Part shown: in pieces, positions 11,001 to 23,000 of the stretch
Numbering within the stretch: position 1 is the stretch's first letter
How the letters are laid out: each line of letters begins with the position of its first letter
DNA from: Amorphophallus konjac
Lineage: Eukaryota; Streptophyta; Magnoliopsida; Alismatales; Araceae
Reading direction: 5' to 3'
DNA length: 64,000 nucleotides
Assembly (NCBI GenBank): GCA_022559845.1
Contig: CM040117.1
Location: 148,432,732-148,496,731, forward strand
The notes under the pieces: generated by a model
Database searches by the model: none
What the model was told of the DNA's origin: nothing
Seen by the model: the letters and a program-made list of their open reading frames with translations, nothing else
Program-made: the position numbers and the translations under genes

Positions 11001-14000
11001 AGTCCCAGGAGAGCATCCGGGGGGACAGGCGAGCATGCGCGTCTGATGTCCAGACTCTACCAATGTATAGACTTGGTGAATAGTGATGCATGGCCAAACG
11101 GATGTACAGACTTCATGAGACGCAACCTTAGACGATGCAGCTACAGTGCCATTGTATAGACCTGGTGGAAGTCATGCTACAGTGAATGAATGTATAGACT
11201 TCGAAGACTAATGCATGAGACGCTGCACTGTACGATGTACAGACTTGCCGATCAACAGTGGGACCGAGTATGCTCCCCTGACGTTGAGGATGCTCCCCTG
11301 GAACAGCGATTGCTCCCCAGAGACAGCATGTGCTCCCCGCGCTCCTCTGACGCTGGTGATGCTGTCCAGAGGCCATAGATGCTCCCCTGAGACTTCATAT
11401 GCTCCCGTGCGAGAACGCACAAAGACATGACTACATGCTCTTCTGAAGTCTATACACTGCTTTGTAAAGTCAATAATTCACATGTCTAACAACTTGATCA
11501 AGAGAGACGCTGGCCAATTGGAGCATTAGCCGTCATTGGAGGGCATACTCGGTCCCAGGAGAGCATCCGGGGAGACATGCGAGTATTTAACCAGACGCGC
11601 ATGCTCGCCTGTCCCCCCGGATGCTCTCCTGGGACCGAGTATGCCCTCCAGCGACTGCTAATGCTCCCCCACCACCAGTCAGATCAATGCATTGCCAAGA
11701 TAGGCGAGCATGCTCTCCTGGGACCAATGGTTTATGCAGCAGATAGTTTGACTGAACAGCAAATGATATGTATATGAATGCTTTATGCAGCATATAACAT
11801 GACTGAACTTCAAATGCAATGCTTTATGATTTGATAAACTGACTGAACTTCAGGGACACAACAATCCAATCAAACAAAAACCATTCACTGTAAAAAAGAT
11901 GGGCTTTTGATCTAATTCCTATTTTATAGGAATTACCATTCACAGAACATACACCAAATTTCAGTCTTCAACTGGTTAATGAAGTACTTAAACATACATC
12001 AATTTCAGTCTTCGACTCAGTAATGAAGTACTTAAACAAACACCAAGTACTTAAGAAGGTGGGCTTTCAAACTCTCTGACCAATGTATCATACTTTAACA
12101 TACAACAAATTTCAGACTTAAATTGACAGATCCAATTAGCTAAAACTTTCTAGCTGCCACCATCCGGCCGTGACCCCTTGAAGAGGATGCCTGAGACAAA
12201 CTGTGTAAGTCACCAACGGTACTTTGGGAACCCATAGCTGTGCCTCCTTCTGCCTGCACAACCGAAGATTATAATAACATATCATCAACATTTTAAAAGT
12301 TTTCAATAATATACAGTTAATGTCAGTAATGTAGTATTGGCCAACCTATGAATTAGTTGACTGAGTTGATGCTTGACCACCACCTCTGCTCTTCTTGGGC
12401 CTACCAGGAGGCCTCCTACATTATAGGAAAAATCATCAGTACATGCCAAATGAATGAAATGACATAAACTGAAATATACATTTACTTACCTTGTTTGTGT
12501 TGCAGAAGATTCACCCATATTTGACACTGGGTTCTTGCAAGTCTTTGCGTGGTGACCAAATTCTCCACATCTCTTGCACTTATGGGCTTTTTTAATCATG
12601 TTCTCCTCATTTGGGTCTCGGATTCTTTTCTTCCTCGGTCGACCGGGTGGCCTTCTCACACTAGGGGGTAGGACTTTCACTCCAAGTTTAATCCATTGTG
12701 TTTTATCAGGCATAGGGGTGATGCCCAAAGCATATGTTTGTTTATAAGCCTCCACTGTATAAGATCTGTCAATGTACTCTTCCCATTTTGTGCCCCTTCT
12801 TGTTGCTAAAAAAGCACATGCATGTGAGCAGGGTAATCCTGTTATCTGCCAAGCCCTGCAGGTACATGTACGTTGTGTCAAGTCCACAACTTCCCTCTCA
12901 TCTGGCCCAGTGACCTGTGCAGTCTCATTGTACCCTTTCTCTACCAGATAGTCACCTAATTTTCTGGTCATGACACAAATATACTTCCTGGCCCTAGGCA
13001 CCAAAGTATCTGTCCATTTCTCGGCTCTTGATCTTCTAATATGCATTGTCTTCATCAATTTTGACCGGATTAGGTCAATGCAGTCAAGAATGGGCCTCCA
13101 GCGTGCATCTGAGATGTATGCATTAAAAGATTCACTCAAATTGTTTGTAATGTGATGACACTTTGTTTGAATCTGGAATTTTGCCCTACTCCACACAATA
13201 CCCTCCATGGCCGGTGATGTCAAGTAAGCATGTGCCTGTGGAGAATTATCCTTAATTTGCATCATGCAATCTTGAAATTTGACCTCCGTGTAGGCCCGTG
13301 CCGCATTCCAAAGTAATCTTTTCATGAACTCACCCGGAAACTGCTTCTTATAGTTTTTGTACAGATGTCTAAGGCACACCCTGTGCTGAACCCCTGGGAA
13401 AATAAGTGGGAGGCATTCTTCTAATCCCTTTTGCCTGTCTGACATGAATGACAGGCCATCCAGTACACCAATGGCCTCTTTTAGGCCATCCAAGAACCAG
13501 GTCCAACTATTTACATTCTCTCCCCCTACAACAGCAATGGCTAATGGAAAAATTCCATTGTTACCATCAAAGGCAGTAGCAGCTAGTAAAGCACCCCTGA
13601 AATATCCTTTTAGGTGGCACCCATCCAGCCCTATTAAGTGCTTGCATCCTAATTTAAACCCCTCAATAGAAGCCTTTAAAGATAGAAATATCCTCATAAA
13701 TCTGGACTGATCATCTGTCTGATATCTAACAACACTGCCTGGATTTTTTAACAGTAATTCATGCTGCAGATCTGGAACTCTGCCATACATAGCTTCCCAT
13801 GAACCTTGAATTGTCTCCAATGCTTGCATCTTTCCTCTGTAAATCCGATGATAAGGTATGTCTATATGATATTGACTATTCAATCTCCTTGAAATCTCCC
13901 TGATAGACACATCTCCTTCTGTCCTTAGCCACCCTATGCACTTACTTGCTACCCATTTCTGGGTGGCCATATGGTTCCCAGCCTTATTTGCGCCGGTGCA

Positions 14001-17000
14001 AGTGTGGTTAGCTTCAAGTTTCTTAACTTGGAAAGTGTGGCCATCTGGTAGACGAGAAGCATGCAATCTCCATTTGCACTTCTTTTCTCGACACACTACG
14101 GTCACACGTGTAGGTTCAGAAGAACAGAAAGAAAATAAGAATGCCTAAATCAATAGTTAACCCAATCAAATAAAACTCATCAGCATTGGGGTAGTATTAA
14201 CTTCCACATTACCTTCTAAAAGACGATAGTAGGGGACCACAGTGACGTTACAACCAGGAGAATCTTATAAAAGCAGATTTCCACCAACTGCACTTGTGTG
14301 ACCCTGCACATGCATCCTCGGCCATACAGACAAGGGACAGAAGCAATGCTGTCAGTCATAAAAATCTAAGAGAAAGACAGAGGGAGAGTGAATGTGTGAT
14401 TGTGTACTGAAGAGAGCGTGTGAGACTCACCGTAAAGGGCGAGATTCTGCCACCACGTTCCGTTGAAAGAGAGGTGAGAGCGATTAGGGCACCGCCACAG
14501 CTACCTTCTGCGTCGTCGAGAGCGGATCACAACAGACTGTGCTGCCACGGCGAGTTTCTGTGCCGTCGAGAGAGGATCACGTCCGATCGATGCTCCCACA
14601 CCGAGCTTCTGCGCCGTCGAGAGCGGATCACGCCCGATCGAGAGAGGATCCGGCGGGATCCCTGAGATAGGGAGGGGAGGGGATTCTCGACAACCCAAGC
14701 CCTATCGAGCGTGTGAGGTTTAAGTTGAGGGTAGGTTAGTCTTTTGCGCATTTAACCAAAGCTTAACCCAAGCTCGGTCGACGGGAGTTACGGCGAGGGT
14801 ATATATGTTAAACGTACATCTATATCAAGGGTATACGTGATAATATGATTAGATGAAGGGTATATTTGCAAATACGGATATTTATGAGGGTATATATGCA
14901 AAAATCCCTAAATAAAATTATGATGTTGCATGCATAAGTATTGTTACTACAGGTTGACTGTACTGCAAAATATCCAAACACTTGGATATTGACACTTTCA
15001 TATATGGGATTGAAGCTTTAAGCATATACCTTGAGAAATCATCAAAAACAATTAAAAACTTCAGAAATCAGTCTCAAGGTTGATAAAAGTAAGCGTTATG
15101 TCATGGGTAGGAGACCCGAGAGCTGCCCCGCCCACATTTATATAGACTGGATATGGACCTTCTCACATTTCTCATATTTTAAGAATGCATATTGCTGATA
15201 CTCGTGTGCAGGTTCCATCTGGTATATCTGGGCTTTTTCCAAAGGTTCAGATTTTGTTCGTTTGAAGGATGAGATTGAAAGCCCTTGGGTTTTGACCTTT
15301 CACTCCTGACCTTGCTGTAGTGCTGCCGGCATATTATTGTGCCACTTTTCTTCAGCTCCTTCAGCCTTGGTTTTTTGAGAAAATATGTGGTTTGCACCAC
15401 CAGTTTTATTGCATGAGGTAGTACAACCATTAGGTGCAGAGGAGAGGTTCCTCTACATCCTAGAAAAAATAGAAAATTCCTCTAACTAGAAGGTTATAAA
15501 TAACCAATTATTCCCTTCCAAGAGTCCAGACTAACATGACGAAGAAATCTGGACCAAAAATATAGGAATTGTAATGTCTGTAAGCAAGTGTATCTAAATA
15601 AAGTCTACTTCCCCAAGAAGTAGTATCATTCCGTTGTTTCTCGATACTCCAGCAGTTGCATAGGGGAGCAGGAAGAGAATCTTGAAAGCACCATGAGTAA
15701 GCTACCATGGTTGGCAGTTTCGGCCGAAACCGATACGTTTCGGCCGAAACGTATCGGTTTCGGCCATAACCGATCCGAAAAGCACCTTAAACACTGTAGC
15801 AATCCGAAACTAAAGGGGGGTATCGGTTTCGGGCGAAACCGATACTAGTTTCGCCCGAAACCGGTCGGTTTCGCCCGAAACCGGTCGGTTTCGGCCCGAA
15901 ACCGTTTGGTTTCGGCCGAAACACGTGAACTTATGGGTTGTGTTGGCCCCCGAAACCCCACTACCCACAGGTTTCGGCCGAAACCCTCCCCCCTGCTGTC
16001 TGTCGCGGGTGCTGTCTGCTGCTGCCGCTGCTGTGCTGCTGGCGAGCTGCTGCTGTTGTGCTGCGGCTGCTGCTGCTGTGCCTGCGGCTGCTCTTGCTGC
16101 CTGCGGCTGCTCCTGCTGCTCCTGCTGGCAGCGACTCCGACCAAGGGTGAAAGCAAGGTTGGCAGAGGTGGACAGGCCCGATCGCCCGAGTCCGACAGGG
16201 AGAGGCCGAGAGGGAGCCAACACAACTTCAAGGGTTTGATTGTTTTGTTTGAGGTTAATTTCATTGGGTTTTGTTTGATTGTTTTGTTGTGTTCTTTTGG
16301 TTGGGTTAAAAATTTGGGGTAAGCAAGCCTTGCTTATTAAGTTTCTTCCAAGGGTGATTAAGGGCTTAAGGGTTAATTGCTAATTAAACCCTAATCAGTT
16401 TATAAAAATTGGGGCTTTTGTCTATTTTGATTTACTTAGGCTCAATTGAAGTTAAATTAAGGTTCATCGAGGATTTTGGGGTGGGATCATGCGGGTAATT
16501 AATTTTTCCCAAGGGTGATTAAGGGTTAATTGCTAATTAAGCCCTAATTAGGTCATAAAAATTGGGATTTTTGTCTAAATTGGTTTGCTTAGGCTCAATT
16601 GAAGTTAAATTAAGATTCATTGAGGAATTTGGGGTTGGATCATGCGGGTAATTAGTTTTGCCCAAGGGTGATTAAGAATTAATTGCTAATTAAGCCCTAA
16701 TTAGGTCATAGAAATTGGGGCTTTTGTCTAATTCGAGTTTCTTAGCCACAATTGAAGGTTAATTAAGTTTCATTGATGAATGTGGGGTGGGATCATGCTG
16801 GGATTATATTTTTATGAAGGGTAATTAGGGCTTAATTAGTAATTAAGACTTAATTAGTTCATAAAAATTGGGCCTTTTGTCTAATTCGAGTTTCTTAGCC
16901 ACAATTGAAGGTTAATTAAGTTTCATTGACGAATGTGGGGTAGGATCATGCTGGGATTATATTTTTATGAAGGGTGATTAAGGGTTTCGTACTTACAATT

Positions 17001-20000
17001 GTTTGTCTTTTACTGTGTAACTTCTTAATGCAGCATCATGCCTAGACGTCAGCAAATACAGGAGCAGCAAGGGCAGGAGGATCCGGGGTGGGCCCACATG
17101 TCCTTAGTTGATGCTAAGAGAAGGAAGGTTAAATGTAATTATTGTGCTAGGGAGATGTATGGCGGAATTACCAGAGGCAAGCAACATTTGGCAGGGGTAC
17201 GAGGAGAGGTGAGACAATGCGACCACTGTCCACGAGAGGTGCGAGAGGAGATGCGCCAGTGCCTTTTGGGGAAAAAGGAGAGGGTGCAACAAAGGGCTGA
17301 GGATGAGGAGGAAATTGCTGAGGAGATTTCTGGCAGAAGGGTTAGGAGGGATGATGATGAGGAAGGCACTGAAGATTCTGATCCGGAGCTGACTGAAGCA
17401 AGGGAGCGTGAAGAAGCCGCTCGAAGGAAAGGAAAGGCACCCATGGGTTCAGGAGGGACCTACACCAGTACAGCTGCACGACGTCCTGATGTTGCTGCCC
17501 CGCCCCCGCAGACGCAGAGAGCAGGCCCCATGGACAGTTATCTCCACAGAAGGCCCCAGGCTACACAACCTAAGATCAAAAGTGCATTAAGAGGGGTCAA
17601 AAAATCTGCAGAAGTTGCAGGGCATGCATTTAAAAGCATCTGTAAATGGTTTTTTCATGCAAGTGTCCCTGCACATGCTGCTGAAAGTGAATATTTTCAA
17701 CCTATGTTGGATGCCATAGCAGATGCTGGCCCTGGCTTGAAGGCGCCGTCACGTCGGGACATATACGGGCGTGGCCTTGAGGGAGAGGTTGAGGAGCTCC
17801 ATCAGTGGGTTGAAAGCTTCAAGCATATATGGATGGAGAGAGGATGCACTATTATGTGTGATGGTTGGACTGGTACCACGAAAAAGTCCATGATTAACTT
17901 TTTGGTGTATTGCATCGAAGGTACAGTATTTGTAAAATCTGTAGATGCATCAAATTTTGAAAAAAATGCCAATTATTTGTTTCATTTGATGGACAACATG
18001 GTAGACGAAATTGGTGAAGAAAATGTTGTACAAGTTGTGACTGATAATGAAGCCAGTTATAAGGCTGCAGGGAGGAAATTGATGCATAAGCGCAGGCATT
18101 TATATTGGATCCCATGCGCAGCACATTGTCTTGATCTCATACTTGAAGACATAGGGAAGGACAAACATGTGAAGAAGACGGTTGAAAGGGCACAAAAGAT
18201 TACCCAATATATTTATGGCCATCCTAGGATATTGAACATGTTCAGGGAGCATGCAAGTGGGGGGCGGGATATTATCCGTGCAGGGCCAACTAGATTTGCT
18301 TCAAATTTCATTTCTTTGGAGTCTCTGCATAGGTATACTATTGAACTCAATTATTACTTCTTTATCCTTGTAGTTATGATCCGTATTTGATTCAAATTTT
18401 ATTTCTTTGCACAGGTATAAGAATGAGTTGAAAGCTTTCATGTACCACAATGCCCTGCGGGAATACATCGAGAAGGGCAATGTTGATGCTCAGATGGATT
18501 ATTTGGATGTCTGTCAAATCGTGGACAACAACAAATTCTGGGGCAGAGTAACACGATACATGAAAATAGTCACCCCCCTCGTTAAGGTCCTAAGATTGGT
18601 GGATGGCGATGACAAGAATGATATGGGATATCTGTATGAGGCCATGGACCGTGCGAAATTGGAGTTGCAGGAGTCCCTTCCCAAAGAACATGCAAAGTGG
18701 TGGAAGATTATTGACCATAGATGGGACACCACATTACACCACGACTTGCATGCAGCTGGTGAGTGATTATTTGTATTCATATATTATTGACCATACATTA
18801 ACTATATACAAATGCAGGTTATTTTCTGAACCCTCGATTAATGTACAATGCCAATGCACATGTTGATGCCGAGGTGCTTCAAGGCACTTTAAAAGTCATT
18901 GGTCGTTTATCGAGGACACAAGATAAGAGGCTTCAGGCGGAAGTAGAGGTTGGCCTGTTTGATTTCATGAATAAGAGGTATAGAATTTACTTACGTAGTA
19001 ATGCTAATCTATTATGTAATTTTTGTAGATGACCTCCTATAGAATGAGAAGTGGGACGTATTCTGACTTCCAATTGCAATACGCAGTGGGAAGAGTGAGC
19101 CCAGGTATACTTCATCTTTGTGCTTTCTTTGCAATTACATCTTCCTTAATTAATTTTTATTTACATCTTATATTTATTTGTTTATGGTTGGTTGGTGTAA
19201 CAGCTGACTGGTGGATCATGGTGAACAATAGAGAATTGGGCAGTTCTGCATTGGCTTTCATTGCAATCAGGGTGTTGAGTCAAACCACATCAGCAAGCCA
19301 ATGTGAAAGGAATTAGAGCACATTCAGCCTTATACACTCAAAGGTTCGCAATCGGCTAAAGGCTGATCGGTTAGAGAAATTAGTGTACTGCCACTACAAT
19401 ATGAGGTTGAGACAACAGCTGCGAGACAAACGCGTCGCCGAGGATGTCGCCGCAGAGATTGATGTGGATGCCTTATTTGATGATGATAATCCCTTGCAGT
19501 CTTGGGTGGAGACACGAGAGCAGGTTGATGAGTCCGTTTTTGATGTTGATGATAGAAGATGGGCAGAGGACATACTTGATGAAGATGAGGCAAGAGATCC
19601 CGAATTAAGAAGCAAATCAAAGAGGGCCAGAGATACTCATGCGCACCAGTCTAGGGTGGTTGATGACACTGAGGAGCAGTTCGAGTTTGAGCCTGCTAGA
19701 CACTCAGATACAGATAGCAGGCCAGTCACTCCTAGAATGTCCTCCTTAAGAAGAAGTACATCAGTGCATGGGCAAACTGAGAGGGCAAATGCTGCTGCTC
19801 GAGAGGACCCAGCAATTGAGGAGTTGAAGCAGATTTATGTGAGGCACACGCCAAGGGGAAAAGGACTCGTGTCAAAGTTGATTGAAAAAAGCACTCCAAA
19901 AGAGAAAAAAGCATCCTCAAAGGTTAAAAGGCGACTGGTTTTTTATGATTCTGATGATGATGATGATCATCCCGGAGGTGCTGCAGGTGGTACAGGTGAT

Positions 20001-23000
20001 GCAGGTGCTGCAGGTGGTACTACTGGATATAGTCAAGGTCAACACAGATATGGTTTACCAGGTTACGAAGGTGGCCAATAGGAAGCAGCTATTTATGGGG
20101 CCCAGAATTATGAACCATCATTTCAGTTCCATCCATATCCGACCAGTGACTCTTCTCTTCCTCAAGATTTCTATGTTGATACTGGATTCGAATCAAGCCA
20201 ACCAAACACTCCAAGAGGGATCCAAAGAGGGATGCAGGACTTGACTACCTCATTGTTTGGTTATAGTGAATATAGACCATACATGTAACCTGGTTATGGG
20301 TATCGACTTCAAGGGCCAGACGATGAGGGAGAAGGTTCTTCTAGTAATTATTATCCATATTAGGTAAGAATCAATGAATTTTTGTAACATTTATTTTGTC
20401 TAAATTGATTTATTGTACTGCTTCTATTAATGTTCAATGGAATATGACTTTAACTTTCACATGTTCAATGTTTGAAGTTGAATTTTTGTAGTTGTCTACT
20501 TCAAGGTTATTGCATTAACTTATACAGTCAAATGCATGTGTAATAATTTTTATGATTTTTGTGATTTTAAGTGATTATTTATATTATTTATGATTTTTTT
20601 TCAAATTTTTTAGAATTAAATTTAATTTTTTTAACCTGTTATATGGGTTTCGGCCGGTTTCGGCCGAAACCGAAACCGAGTCGACTCGGTTTCGGACCCG
20701 GGCGAAACCGAGTCCGAAACCGAGTTTGCCATCCTTGTAAGCTGCTCCTTCTTCAGCCGTGTGGCTGGCGGAGATGAAGAGCTAGGGAGCCAATCTGTCC
20801 CATTGAAACTTCAGCCCTGATGAGATCTGGTCCAGCAATGTTTTACTTTCTGTATAACCCCTTGCTCGCACAATGTCTGTGGTCCAAGGAGGGAGGGATC
20901 TGGGTGGGGGTGGGGCATGTGAGGGTTCTCCCTCTGTATAAGTTAGCAAGTAGCCTAAAAGGAAGGACAATTTTGCAGATAATTTTGCCATGATGGACAT
21001 TGGTGGGGGCAATTGGGCAGGGGATTTATGTGGCGGGTACCTAGAGTGTTGCATTTTATTTGCTGCATATGTTGGTCTCTCTTTGTCATGCATGTTCTCT
21101 GAGCTTCCTTCCATATGGTTTGTTGAGGGATTGAAAATTTTGATGGATCAGCCTTGTGTCTGTACTATTTTCTGGCAGATGGAGAGGTGCCAACAAATAA
21201 TCTTTGTTCACCTGCTGCTGCAAAGTTAAATTAAATTTGAGAGGTCCTTTTTTGGGGGCTTATTAACTCAACTTTCTGTTTGGAGAGTGTGCATGATGCA
21301 TGTTCTAAAGTTGGATTTTATATCCTTGCATTAGACCCAATAAAAATGGAGTATACGTCTGCACACATTTGCCAAATTATGACATTGATAGAGCTCAACC
21401 TCAAGATATCTTACTGTCGTGCTCCTTACTAAAGCCAGCTTCATGTTGAACCTTTAGTTTAAACTATTTTGCAAACATGGTTGTCCGGGTGGTCACCTTG
21501 GGGACCAGGCGGTCTTATGGGGCCAAGGCGCCAGCCTGCCTTTCTGTCCACCCTGAAAGGTGAGCAAGGTGCCTTCCTAGGCAAGCAAGGCACTCTCCTA
21601 GACAGACAAGGCACCTGCCTAGGTGAGCCAGGCAGGCCAAGGTGCCCTGCCTGGGTGCCTTGGGCTGCTGGTCTGGGCACATAACCAATAGCATGATCAG
21701 TTTTAGGCGACTGCCCCCAGCCCTGATCTCATCTCCCCCGATCTCCCTGTGGCTGCCCTCCCCTCCTCTCTCTCTGTGTGTGTCTCTCTCTCTCACACAC
21801 AAATTTTAATATTGAAATATGTAATTTCTTCATGTATTTTATTCTTAATTTCTATATCGGGGATATATATTTTTTGGGTTTTTAAGGAGGTGCCAAGGTG
21901 CTGCCTAGGTGGATGCCTTATCGCCTAAGTGCTTAGGCTTCCCATGCATGTCTTCGGTTGCCTTGTCTCCTTTACAACTATGTTTGCAAACAATACCCTT
22001 TTTAAGTGGGGGTTTAAGAAAATGGCTAAATTCTGGGTTGTCTGGGATCCTGTCAGATTATAGAGAAATCGGCAAAATGAAGTGAAGGAAAATCAGGCAT
22101 GGATATGGATCCAAAAATCTGGATCCAGGTTTAAGTTGGATCCTGTCCAGATATGTCTGTTTTCCACCTCTAATCACAGGTTTTATCTGTGAAAATTAGG
22201 GTTACACAGGAACAGTTTGAGGAATGCTTTTAGCATGATGATGTGCTATGTATTCAAGGAGTAGATAGAAAAAAACTGTGGCTTTGTTTGGTATGTGTGG
22301 TTGTAGAAGCTATGATAAAAATGTTGATTTAAACAAGTTGCTTACTTTGGGTTAGATCTAATAGTATTTAGTTGGATGCCACAAACATTGAATTGTTAGA
22401 GCCTTTTGTTTCAAGGGCCAAAGTGGTGGATTGGGTGGAACCCTGCAGAGGAGAACGTGGACATGTGACAAAACAAAAAGATTTTTGTTTAATTTCAATC
22501 TTCTATTCCTGTGAAAAGGACAGAATTCATCGAACAAGTGGTCTGGAAAACTTTGCCTTTCTAATGTGTAAGGTTACTTGGGAGGCATCTTGAAAGGGTC
22601 CCCATAGTTAGAATCTGGTGTTGTTACTTATTAGGTGCTGTTTTAGACAGGCAATAATGTTTGTCTGTTTGCTGGAACTTGGAAGTGGATCAGTCATGAT
22701 GATGCTTCTGCTCTGATGCTCTCACTCTGGCACATATGGGAGATATGGATCAGTCATGTTTTAGACATCTTCTAGTTCCTGTATCCTCCACCTTCCCTAG
22801 GGTTTCTGCTCTGATGTTTTCATTGTGGCAGATATGGGTTATCTTCTAAATCCTGTATCCTCCACCTTCCCTAGGAGAAAGGAGTGCCTTAGTGCTTGGC
22901 ACACTGCTGCTCATTCTGAAGAAGGCAAAAAATTCATGTGCAACTGGCTCACCGAATTAGATGTTAGGGATTCAATGGGGGAGGAAATAGCTTTATTTAT

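Larger units (their letters stand above)
8864..14908 (-). mobile_element. Complete Mutator-like element (MULE), 6045 bp
   Basis: Long terminal inverted repeats (GGGATTTTTRCATATATACC at both ends, continuing about 85-90 bp with few mismatches) bound the element. A perfect 9-bp target duplication TAAATAAAA flanks it at 8855-8863 and 14909-14917; 9 bp is the hallmark of MULEs. The transposase gene reads from the right end on the minus strand. The left half (about 8960-11880) has no transposase similarity and holds CT-rich minisatellites and sequence that looks acquired from elsewhere. The near-identical TIRs and perfect duplication suggest a fairly recent insertion. Confidence 0.95.
15706..20737 (+). 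mobile_element. hAT transposon, 5032 bp, with degraded transposase
   Basis: The left end reads CATGGTTGGCAGTTTCGG. The right end, reversed, reads CAAGGATGGCAAACTCGG, giving short imperfect terminal inverted repeats of hAT type. Flanks TAAGCTAC (15698-15705) and TAAGCTGC (20738-20745) are an 8-bp target duplication with one difference. Both ends are followed by dense GTTTCGGCCGAAAC palindromes. The interior encodes a BED-finger hAT transposase with several introns. Confidence 0.92.

Noticed and set aside
9655..11660. Possible CRISPR-like array because of regularly spaced TGCTCCCCTG repeats
   Set aside because: The repeats are short, degenerate, in both orientations and irregularly spaced, there are no cas genes, and the genome is a plant.
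15810..16322. Ala/Gln/Cys-homopolymer open frames on both strands
   Set aside because: Produced by the GCTGCT-type trinucleotide stretch and the GTTTCGGCCGAAAC array in the hAT 5' end.
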